64,000 bases of DNA from CAVQCX01 sp963711095 (GTDB lineage: Bacteria; Pseudomonadota; Gammaproteobacteria; Chromatiales; Chromatiaceae): the NCBI GenBank assembly GCA_963711095.1, contig CAVQCX010000004.1, positions 1 to 64,000 of the forward strand, read 5' to 3'. A model generated the notes under the pieces. It ran no database searches. It worked only from the letters and a program-made list of their open reading frames with translations, and was not told where the DNA came from. Positions 24,958 to 35,151 of the stretch are shown here, in pieces. How positions within the stretch are numbered: position 1 is the stretch's first letter; each line of letters begins with the position of its first letter. A program made the translations under genes and the position numbers.

Positions 24958-25752
24958 ATGCCGCACAGACCCCGCAAGCGCTTCGGCCAGAACTTCCTGC
25001 ACGACCCGATCGTGATCGCGCGCATCCTGCGGGCGATCGGCCCCAGGCCGGGAGAGCATCTGGTGGAGATCGGCCCCGGCAGAGGCGCCATCACGACGCA
25101 ATTGCTGGAAGCCTGCGGCGAGCTCGACGCGGTGGAGCTTGACCGGGACCTGATCGAGCCGCTCGCACGGCTCTGCGCCGACCTGGGGCGGCTGCGCATC
25201 CATGGCCTGGACGCCCTGGCACTGGACTTCTGCTCGCTGGCGCTTGACGGGCGGCCGCTGCGGCTGGTGGGCAACCTGCCCTACAACATCTCCACGCCGC
25301 TGCTGTTTCACCTGCTCGCCCAGGCAGGCTGCATCGCCGACATGCACTTCATGCTGCAAAAGGAGGTAGTGGAGCGCATGGCGGCCCAGCCAGGCGGTAA
25401 GATCTACGGGCGGCTCTCGGTGATGCTGCAGATGTTCTGCGATGTGGAGCCCCTGTTCGACATCGGCCCGGGCGCCTTCACCCCCGCGCCCAAGGTGCAC
25501 TCCAGCTTCGTGCGGCTGCGCCCCCTGGCGCAGCCAAGGGTGCCCATCGCGGACCCCGGGCGGTTTGCCCTGGTGGTCTCCCGGGCCTTCGGGCAGCGTC
25601 GCAAGACCCTGAGAAACGCCCTGCGGGGGCTGCTCGATGAGGCGGCCATGCAGAGTGTCGGCGTCGATCCAGCCGAGCGCGCGGAGCGCCTCGACCTGGC
25701 CGCTTTTGCTGCCCTGGCCACGGCGGCTTGCAAATCCGACGGGGCGACCTGA
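24958..25752 (+). CDS. rsmA: 16S rRNA (adenine-N6,N6) dimethyltransferase
   Basis: A 264-residue KsgA/RsmA enzyme that dimethylates two adjacent adenines near the 3' end of 16S rRNA. N-terminal RKRFGQNFLHD, SAM site VEIGPGRGAITTQL, catalytic VGNLPYNISTPL, and FTPAPKVHSSFVRL are all present. The start is the ATG at 24958; a TTG three codons earlier is possible. It precedes the Lon gene by 109 bases. Confidence 0.95.
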   Translation: MPHRPRKRFGQNFLHDPIVIARILRAIGPRPGEHLVEIGPGRGAITTQLLEACGELDAVELDRDLIEPLARLCADLGRLRIHGLDALALDFCSLALDGRPLRLVGNLPYNISTPLLFHLLAQAGCIADMHFMLQKEVVERMAAQPGGKIYGRLSVMLQMFCDVEPLFDIGPGAFTPAPKVHSSFVRLRPLAQPRVPIADPGRFALVVSRAFGQRRKTLRNALRGLLDEAAMQSVGVDPAERAERLDLAAFAALATAACKSDGAT

Positions 25753-25861
25753 CCTTTCTGACGACGAGCGCTGTGGCCTCGCGCGGCCCGGCCCGGGGAT
25801 CTGCGGGCGGCCGCAGCCGGCCCATAGGGCGCCGACATGCAAACGAGGGGACCCAGAGCGC

Positions 25862-28249
25862 ATGGCGAATGACAAAGACACCCACGAAGTCGGGGAGATC
25901 CTGGAGCGCAACCCGCTGGCTCGCCCCGGTGAGGTACTGCCTGCGCTGATCCATCTGCTGCCGATCTCGGCCCGACCCTTCTTTCCGGGGCAGGCCGTGC
26001 CGCTGCTCATGGACCTCAAGCATTGGGCGCGGACCCTGCGCGAGGTCGGCAAGACCGCCCACCATGTCCTCGGGCTGGTGCTGGTGGAGGGCGAGAGCTC
26101 GGAAGAGGCGACCCCGGAGAGCTTCAAGCGCGTCGGCACCGCCTGTCGGGTGCATCGGGCGCAGGAGACGAACGGCAAGCTGCAGGTCCTGGTGGAGTGC
26201 ATCCAGCGCTTCGAGATCGAGAGCCTGGTCGGGCGCAAGCCGCCGTTCTCGGCCCAGGTCCGTTACCTGCCCGAGCCCGGGGGGGAGCCGGGGCCCGAGA
26301 TCAAGGCCTACGCCATGGCCATCATCAACACCATCAAGGAGCTGCTGCCGCTCAACCCGCTGTATGGGGAGGAGCTGCGCATGTTCCTCGATCGCTTCGG
26401 GCCCGAGGACCCCTCGCACCTCGCCGACTTCGCGGCCAGCCTCACCACCTCGGGCAAGCAGCAGTTGCAGGAGGTGCTCGAGGCGGTGGAGATACTGCCC
26501 CGCATGGAGCGCGTGCTGGTGCTGCTGGGCAACGAGCTGGAGCTCGCCAAGGCCCAGCAGACGATCCGCAAGTCGGTCGAGGAGCGGATGGAGAAGCAGC
26601 AGCGCGAGTTCTTCCTGCGTGAGCAGCTCAAGAGCATCCAGAAAGAGCTCGGCATCGCCAAGGATGACCGTACCTCCGACATCGAGCGCTTTCGGGAGCG
26701 CCTGGCGGGTCTGGTCATAACCGAGCAGGCCCAGCGCCGGGTGGACGACGAGCTGGAGAAGATAGCGGTGCTCGAGCCCGGCTCGCCCGAGTACGCGGTC
26801 ACCCGCAATTATCTGGACTGGATCACGCTGCTGCCCTGGGGCAAGCACTCGCCGGACAACCTGGACCTGCAACAGGCCCGAACTGTGCTCGATCGCGACC
26901 ACTACGGCCTGGACGACGTCAAGCGGCGCATCCTGGAGTTCCTGGCGGTGGGCATCATGAAGGGCGAGGTCGCCGGCTCCATCGTGCTGCTGGTGGGGCC
27001 ACCCGGGGTGGGCAAGACCTCGGTGGGGCGCTCCATCGCCAGCGCGCTCGGGCGGCGCTTCTACCGCTTCTCAGTGGGCGGCATGCGCGACGAGGCGGAG
27101 ATCAAGGGCCACCGGCGCACCTACATCGGCGCCATGCCCGGCAAGTTCGTCCAGGCCATGAAGGAGGCCGGAACTCAGAACCCGGTGATCATGCTCGACG
27201 AGATCGACAAGCTCGGCGCCGCCTTCCATGGCGATCCTGCCTCGGCCATGCTCGAGGTGCTGGACCCGGAGCAGAACGTCGACTTCCTCGACCACTATCT
27301 GGACCTGCGCTTCGATCTGTCCAAGGTGCTGTTCGTCTGTACGGCGAACCAGCTCGACAGCATCCCGGCGCCGCTGCTCGACCGCATGGAGGTGATCCAG
27401 CTGGCCGGCTACATCGCGAGCGAGAAGCTGGAGATCGCCCGCAAGTTCCTGCTGCCCCGGCAGATCAAGCGCGCCGGGCTGAAGCGCGGACAGGTCCGGA
27501 TCGCAAGCACCACCCTGCGGACGATCATCGAGGGTTACGCCCGCGATGCCGGGGTGCGCCGACTCGAGAAGCAGCTCGGACGGATCGTGCGCAAGGCGGT
27601 CGTGAAGATCCTGGACGGGGCGCAGACGCCGATCCAGGTCGGCCGCGACAACCTTGAGGCCTATCTGGGCAAGCCCGTGTTCCGCGACGAGCGCAAGCTC
27701 AGCGGTCCGGGCGTGGTCACGGGCCTGGCCTGGACCGCCATGGGAGGCGTAACGCTCAGCGTGGAGGCGGTACGCACCCACGGATTCGGGCGCGGCTTCA
27801 AGCTCACCGGCCAGCTGGGCGAGGTAATGCGCGAATCCGCCGAGATCGCCTACGGATACATCCTGGCGCGGTGTGCCCGGTTCGGCGCCGACCCCGAATA
27901 CTTCAAGGATGCCTTCGTCCACCTGCATGTGCCGGCCGGTGCGACGCCCAAGGACGGCCCCTCGGCGGGCGTCACCATAGCGAGCGCGCTGCTCTCACTG
28001 GCCTGCAACCGGCCGGTGCGCAACATCGCCATGACCGGCGAGCTGACGCTGACCGGACAGGTGTTCCCGGTCGGCGGGATTCGGGAGAAGGTGATCGCGG
28101 CGCGGCGCGCCGGACTGCGCGAGCTGGTGCTGCCCGAGGACAACCGCGGCGACTTCGAGGAGGTCCCCGAGCACATCCGCAAGGGGCTCAAGGTGCACTT
28201 CGTCTGCAGCTTCGAGGATCTGGTCCCGCTGCTGTTCAAGGGCGGCTGA
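25862..28249 (+). CDS. lon: ATP-dependent Lon protease (Lon family)
   Basis: A 795-residue Lon protease: an N-terminal substrate-binding domain, then AAA+ with Walker A GPPGVGKTS at about residues 378-386, then the protease domain with catalytic Ser in KDGPSAG (about 701) and Lys in GGIREKVIAARRAG (about 743). It degrades damaged and regulatory proteins in the cytoplasm. The extreme N-terminus departs from typical Lon: the LPLRD start is replaced by LIHLLPISARPFFPGQAVPLLMD. It could therefore be a paralogue rather than the main heat-shock Lon. Strong GAGG-like sequence precedes the ATG. No heat-shock promoter was found. Confidence 0.9.
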   Translation: MANDKDTHEVGEILERNPLARPGEVLPALIHLLPISARPFFPGQAVPLLMDLKHWARTLREVGKTAHHVLGLVLVEGESSEEATPESFKRVGTACRVHRAQETNGKLQVLVECIQRFEIESLVGRKPPFSAQVRYLPEPGGEPGPEIKAYAMAIINTIKELLPLNPLYGEELRMFLDRFGPEDPSHLADFAASLTTSGKQQLQEVLEAVEILPRMERVLVLLGNELELAKAQQTIRKSVEERMEKQQREFFLREQLKSIQKELGIAKDDRTSDIERFRERLAGLVITEQAQRRVDDELEKIAVLEPGSPEYAVTRNYLDWITLLPWGKHSPDNLDLQQARTVLDRDHYGLDDVKRRILEFLAVGIMKGEVAGSIVLLVGPPGVGKTSVGRSIASALGRRFYRFSVGGMRDEAEIKGHRRTYIGAMPGKFVQAMKEAGTQNPVIMLDEIDKLGAAFHGDPASAMLEVLDPEQNVDFLDHYLDLRFDLSKVLFVCTANQLDSIPAPLLDRMEVIQLAGYIASEKLEIARKFLLPRQIKRAGLKRGQVRIASTTLRTIIEGYARDAGVRRLEKQLGRIVRKAVVKILDGAQTPIQVGRDNLEAYLGKPVFRDERKLSGPGVVTGLAWTAMGGVTLSVEAVRTHGFGRGFKLTGQLGEVMRESAEIAYGYILARCARFGADPEYFKDAFVHLHVPAGATPKDGPSAGVTIASALLSLACNRPVRNIAMTGELTLTGQVFPVGGIREKVIAARRAGLRELVLPEDNRGDFEEVPEHIRKGLKVHFVCSFEDLVPLLFKGG

Positions 28250-28290
28250 GCCCCGGGGCCGCCGCATGACGCGGCGCCCCGGACAGAGGA

Positions 28291-28748
28291 TCAGAACGGG
28301 ATGTCGTCGTCGAAGTCGCCGCCGGGCTGACCCCCCCACCGTACTCCGGGGCGGGCTCGCGGGAGGCCGCCTGGGGGCGGCCCTCGTCAAAGGCGACGCC
28401 GCCGCCCTGGCCGCGCCCGTCGAGCATCTGCATATCGCTCGCGACGATCTCGGTGGTATAGCGGTCCTGGCCGTCCTGGCCCTGCCACTTACGCGTCTGC
28501 AACCGGCCTTCGATATAAACCTTGGCGCCCTTCTTCAGGTATTCGCCCGCGATCTCCCCGAGCTTGCCGAACATCACCACCCGGTGCCATTCGGTCTGCT
28601 CTTTCTTCTCTCCGGTCTGCTTGTCCTTCCAGGAGTCGCTGGTGGCGACCGTGATGTTGGCGACCGCAGAGCCGCCCGCGGTGTAACGGACATCCGGGTC
28701 CTTGCCCAGATTGCCGATCAGGATCACCTTGTTGATGCCTCTCGCCAT
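28291..28748 (-). CDS. ssb: single-stranded DNA-binding protein, C-terminal tip out of frame
   Basis: The start MARGINKVILIGNLGKDPDVRY and the OB fold (to about residue 110) are those of bacterial SSB, which binds ssDNA and recruits repair and replication proteins through its acidic tip. As written, the frame runs on to 28236 and loses the tip. In a run of seven G (28331-28337, C on the plus strand) one more G would continue as GGQPGGDFDDDIPF and stop at 28291, exactly the conserved ending. The corrected protein is 152 residues. Because the tip is essential, a homopolymer miscount is the likely cause. An upstream GGAGG-type site supports the start. Confidence 0.92.
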
Positions 28749-28800
28749 GCTGGCTCCTCCGTTGGATGCCTCTTCCGTGAACGCTCAGGGATCGGACAGT

Positions 28801-30189
28801 CTACGCGTCGGCGGCCGAGAATTCACCCAGGGCCTGGACGTCCAGGGTGCGCCGATCGACCTTGAGATAGGCCACGCCCTCCTCGGCCACGACCACCGCC
28901 TCGGCCACCCCGGCCACCGCGGCGAGCCGCCCTGCCAGGGCCAGGGCCTCCTGCTCGCTGATCGGCCCCACCCGCAGCAGGAATGAGCTCAGGCCGGACG
29001 GCGTGCCCATACCCGAGGCCAGCAGCAGCCAGACCAGCGCACCGGCCGCGGCGAACAGGAACACCCCGGATTCCCCGAACAGATGCTGCAGGGTGCCCCC
29101 CAGCAGGCCGCCGAAGAACGCCCCCATGAACTGGGACGTAGAATAGACGCCCATGGCCGTGCCCTTGCTGCGGGCGGGCGCAATCTTGGAGATCAACGAC
29201 GGCAGGGTCGACTCCAGCAGGTTGAATCCGGTGAAGAACAGCCACAGACCGAAGGCCATGGCGGCCAGGCTGTGCTGACCCTGCCAGAGCGCCAGCAGGG
29301 CCAGGACGAGCGCCGTGATGGCCCCCAGGAACACCGCCTTCATGCGCCCGCGCCGCTCGGCGATCACGATGAACGGCACCATGGCCACGATCGAGCCCAG
29401 CAGCACCCCGAGATAGAGCATCCAGTGGTGGACCGGCGCCAGGCCGACCTCATCGCGCAGCACCAGCGGCACGGCGAGAAACACCGAGGTCAGGATCATG
29501 TGCAGGGTCAGGATGCCGAAGTCCAGACGCAGCAGGTCGGGCATGGTGAGCACCTTGCGCAGCTGTCCGGTCTCCAGCTCGGCGTCCGCGTGGTGGTGGC
29601 TGGCGACCGGGGTCGGGACGACCCAGATGACCACCGCGATGGCGGCCAGGGCCAACACCGCGATCAGCCAGAAGATGCCCGGAACACCGATCCAGCTATC
29701 GAGGACCGGACCCAGCACCAGGGCCACGGCGAAGGCCATGCCGATGCTCATGCCGATGGCCGCCATCGCCTTGGTGCGGTGCTCCTCGCGCGTGAGGTCC
29801 GCCGCCAGGGCCATGACCGCTGAGGCGATGGCGCCGCTGCCCTGCAGGGCACGGCCGATGATCACGCCGTAGATGCTGTGGGCGAGCGCGGCGACCACGC
29901 TGCCGCCCGCGAACACCAGCAGCCCGGCGAGGATCACGGGCTTGCGTCCGATGCGGTCCGAGAGCATGCCGAAGGGCACCTGCAGCACCGCCTGGGTGAG
30001 GCCGTAGGCCCCGATGGCGAGACCGATCAGCACCGGGGTGGAGCCCGAGAGGTGCTGTGCATAGAGCACGAACACGGGCAGGATCAGGAACAGCCCGAGC
30101 ATGCGCAGGGCGAAGATGCTGGCCAGGGACGATGCGGCACGGCGCTCCAGGGCGCTCATGGGCGAGAAGGATTCAGGGGCTGAGGTCAC
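28801..30189 (-). CDS. MFS transporter, YajR-like
   Basis: A 462-residue major facilitator protein with 12 membrane segments. The loop 2-3 motif is FGMLSDRIGRKPVI. It ends in a cytoplasmic domain of about 65 residues (LRVGPISEQEALALAGRLAAV...VAYLKVD) that resembles the ferredoxin-like YAM domain of YajR. The substrate of this group is unknown; they are proton-driven drug-efflux-like transporters. A second ATG at residue 11 (MSALERRAASS) is the more usual start. It is upstream of ssb on the same strand and divergent from uvrA. Confidence 0.85.
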   Translation of the reverse strand: MTSAPESFSPMSALERRAASSLASIFALRMLGLFLILPVFVLYAQHLSGSTPVLIGLAIGAYGLTQAVLQVPFGMLSDRIGRKPVILAGLLVFAGGSVVAALAHSIYGVIIGRALQGSGAIASAVMALAADLTREEHRTKAMAAIGMSIGMAFAVALVLGPVLDSWIGVPGIFWLIAVLALAAIAVVIWVVPTPVASHHHADAELETGQLRKVLTMPDLLRLDFGILTLHMILTSVFLAVPLVLRDEVGLAPVHHWMLYLGVLLGSIVAMVPFIVIAERRGRMKAVFLGAITALVLALLALWQGQHSLAAMAFGLWLFFTGFNLLESTLPSLISKIAPARSKGTAMGVYSTSQFMGAFFGGLLGGTLQHLFGESGVFLFAAAGALVWLLLASGMGTPSGLSSFLLRVGPISEQEALALAGRLAAVAGVAEAVVVAEEGVAYLKVDRRTLDVQALGEFSAADA

Positions 30190-30201
30190 GACAGATCGCC
30201 T

Positions 30202-30231
30202 TTGTCCAAGCAGCAGAAGAAGACGTATATT
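30202..30231 (+). promoter_or_regulatory. candidate uvrA promoter
   Basis: TTGTCC (30202-30207) and TATATT (30226-30231) with an 18-base spacer lie 33 bases before the uvrA start. No LexA box of the CTG-N10-CAG form is evident in the short space, so SOS control is not supported here. Confidence 0.5.
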
Positions 30232-30263
30232 AACAAATTTACCTGCCGGCCGTTCTGCGCCCC

Positions 30264-33092
<2,829 letters not shown>

Positions 33093-33129
33093 GCAAGCCC
33101 GCATTCCTTACCAGCCTCCCATCAGCCTA

Positions 33130-33283
33130 GAAAGAGCATTTGAACCGCCAAGGCGCCAAGATCGCCAAGTTTTTCAAGGAAATTTCCTGGAAACGAGCAT
33201 CACCCGTTGGGTGAAGCAAATTTTTCACTTTCGGTACGTGTCTGCCTTGGTGTCCTTTGTGTCCTTGGCGCCTTGGCGGTTCC
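33130..33283. repeat. inverted-repeat element, simple copy
   Basis: Terminal arms GAACCGCCAAGGCGCCAAG (from 33142) and its inverse CTTGGCGCCTTGGCGGTTC (ending 33282) match over 19 bases. The centre has a small dyad (CACCCGTTGGGTG). The left 46 bases are nearly the same as the arm at 12377-12422. The element lies between uvrA and the SAM hydrolase gene. It encodes nothing evident, and 33284-33444 adds nothing further. Confidence 0.72.
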
Positions 33284-33444
33284 AACTGCGGTTTTTGGCA
33301 TCAGACATCCAGTGCTCCGCCCCCCTGTAGAAGGCCAGCCCTCTGGCCGATCCGCTCCATCGCGACGAGGCGCCGCTCCCACAGGTGGTACACCTCGGCC
33401 GCCTCCCTAGCAACGCCGGAGAGAAATGCAGGCTCGGAGACAGA

Positions 33445-34224
33445 TCAGGCGATCCGCAGGACCGGGTCGCCGGGCCCCAGCCCGAGACGTTTCGCCGCGC
33501 TGTCCTCCCGGAAGGCGATCTCGACCAGGCCGAAGGCGTTGCGGTGCCAGAAGGGCTCACCCGGCGGCGCCTCGCCGAAGGTGCGGGCGAAGCGGGCAGT
33601 GCAGCCCACGGCTGAGAAGCGGGCATCGTCGGGGACGTGGTCGGCGGTCAGGCCGGTGAGGAGGTTGCCGTAGACGTCGGAATAGACCACGGCGGGGAGC
33701 TGGTCGGGCCAGTCCGCGCCCACCAGCTCTTCCACGGCCAGGGCGGAGGACTCCACCGGCTCGCCCAGAGCGAGGCGCGCGGCGACCGGGGCGAAGATGT
33801 CGCGGCCGTGGAAGCTGTCCGAAAGGCGCTCGGGGCGCCAATCGATGCGCAGGACCCGAACCGAGGTAGCCCGCTGGGCTGCAATCGCCAGCAGGCCGTT
33901 GTCCGGTCCCACGAGCGACCGCCCGTCCGCCTCGACCGCTAACGCACGCCGCTCGGTCCCCACCCCGGGGTCCACCACGCAGCAGAAGACCGCGCCGGCG
34001 GGCACATCGCGGATTAGTGCGGGCAGGAGATAGGCCACGAGGTCGGTACGGAAGGCCGGCAGGTCAGAGATCAGATCGACCACCGGGATGCTTGGTGCCG
34101 CCGCTGCCAGGACTGACTTCATCTGACCGACGTAGGGACTGCCGACGCCGAAATCGGTGAGCAGGCAGATCGACGGGGAAGCGCGAGACGACGCGGATTC
34201 AATCCTGTTCAGCATGACCGGCAC
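33445..34224 (-). CDS. SAM hydroxide adenosyltransferase (SAM hydrolase, DUF62)
   Basis: A 259-residue protein of the fluorinase/SAM-hydrolase fold. It would split S-adenosylmethionine with water (hydroxide) into adenosine and methionine. Motifs: LLTDFGVGSPYVGQMK, VDPGVGTERR, GPDNGLL, FHGRDIFAPVAA, YSDVYGNLLTGL and RNAFGLVEIAF. The chlorinase/fluorinase 21-residue insertion is not seen, so a hydrolase is the better call. The start could be the second ATG or an internal one near ICLLTDFG; the first ATG at 34224 is kept. The biological role of these enzymes is unclear. Confidence 0.85.
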   Translation of the reverse strand: MPVMLNRIESASSRASPSICLLTDFGVGSPYVGQMKSVLAAAAPSIPVVDLISDLPAFRTDLVAYLLPALIRDVPAGAVFCCVVDPGVGTERRALAVEADGRSLVGPDNGLLAIAAQRATSVRVLRIDWRPERLSDSFHGRDIFAPVAARLALGEPVESSALAVEELVGADWPDQLPAVVYSDVYGNLLTGLTADHVPDDARFSAVGCTARFARTFGEAPPGEPFWHRNAFGLVEIAFREDSAAKRLGLGPGDPVLRIA

Positions 34225-34291
34225 GCGGCTCCCTGGGCATCAGCGTTGCTCGCAGCCGATCAAGCCGGCCGAGAGTCCCCGGAGATCAACA

Positions 34292-34684
34292 TTACGCCAG
34301 CTCGACCAGCGCCGAATGTCTCGGCGCACTGGCAAGACGGCGGTCACAAGTGATCAACGGGGCCGGGAGCGCCTCGGCCCGCGCGATATAGGCGGCATCG
34401 TAAGCTGTGACGTTCTCCCGCAGATCCCAGATGCGCAGCAAGAACGATCGATGGGGATACCGGGCCAACGGCAGGTCGCCCAGATCCGCCAGCGCATCCT
34501 GCGCCCGCCCGGCCTCGATGTCTCCCAGAGCGGCGTAGCGGCGAAGCACCTGAGCCACTTCCAGATCGATCAGCTGGGGTGCATGCAGCGTTTCATCAGG
34601 GGAGAAGATGCGCCCTTCGATGGCATTGCCTCGGGGCGTCCGCAACAGCACCTCCAGCAGCGCGGAGGCGTCGATGACGATCAC
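34292..34684 (-). CDS. vapC: PIN-domain toxin, VapC/FitB type
   Basis: A 130-residue PIN ribonuclease. The four acids are visible: Asp5 in MIVIDASALLE, Glu in DLEVAQVL, Asp in TAYDAAYIARAEAL, and Asp in LITCDRRLA. VapC toxins cut tRNA or rRNA when freed of antitoxin. The start overlaps the upstream antitoxin stop by four bases, the standard toxin-antitoxin coupling. Confidence 0.9.
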   Translation of the reverse strand: MIVIDASALLEVLLRTPRGNAIEGRIFSPDETLHAPQLIDLEVAQVLRRYAALGDIEAGRAQDALADLGDLPLARYPHRSFLLRIWDLRENVTAYDAAYIARAEALPAPLITCDRRLASAPRHSALVELA

Positions 34685-34911
34685 CGTGCGTCCCGCTCTG
34701 CCCTGACGGCTTCGGCGGGGGAGACATTGGGAGTGACCGAAGCCCGCTGGTGCAACCGCTGAAGCAGCTCTTCCTCGGTCGGCCTATCTGCCAATCGTTG
34801 GATCTCTGCCAGAAGGTAGCTCGACAGCGACTGCCCGCTCAGTGCCGCCTTTGCCTTCAGTCTGCGGTGCAGTTCCGGCGGAACATTACGGATCTGGATC
34901 ATCGTGCTCAT
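34681..34911 (-). CDS. FitA-like ribbon-helix-helix antitoxin
   Basis: A 76-residue antitoxin. The N-terminal MIQIRNVPPELHRRLKAKA is the ribbon-helix-helix DNA-binding motif of the FitA group. SLSSYLLAEIQRLA follows, and the C-terminal half would wrap the PIN toxin. ATG at 34911 is used; an ATG at the fourth codon is an alternative. It probably represses its own operon. Confidence 0.87.
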   Translation of the reverse strand: MSTMIQIRNVPPELHRRLKAKAALSGQSLSSYLLAEIQRLADRPTEEELLQRLHQRASVTPNVSPAEAVRAERDAR

Positions 34912-34920
34912 GTGCTGACG

Positions 34921-34946
34921 TTAGTTGCATGTGATGTGCATATCAA
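34921..34946 (-). promoter_or_regulatory. candidate antitoxin operator
   Basis: TTGCATGTGATGTGCATATCAA, ten bases before the antitoxin start, has dyad character: two TGCA tetramers seven bases apart, with outer TTG...CAA. The spot suits autoregulation by the FitA-like protein. The rest of 34947-35101 shows no gene. Confidence 0.35.
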
Positions 34947-35101
34947 CCGCACCGCAACGACGCCCCATCCGCACCGTAAGAGCGCAGACGAAGTCTCCGT
35001 AAGCAGAATTCGTAGGATTCTCTATGGGTTAGCGTGGTCCGACCCGGCTCGCAATCGTGCCCCACGGGCAAGGCGTGGTACAGCATCCGAACCGGATCGG
35101 C

Positions 35102-35137
35102 AAAAAAAAAAGCGGGGCGGGCCTAGGCCCGCCCCGC
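35102..35137 (-). terminator. Rho-independent terminator of the decaheme gene
   Basis: GCGGGGCGGGCC (35112-35123) pairs perfectly with GGCCCGCCCCGC (35126-35137). On the minus strand ten T follow (A-run 35102-35111). It lies 15 bases after the decaheme stop and is one of the strongest terminators in the window. Confidence 0.92.
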
Positions 35138-35151
35138 CCGACCCTTATCTC

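Noticed and set aside
30190..30263. LexA box before uvrA
   Set aside because: No CTG-N10-CAG dyad found in the short intergenic space.
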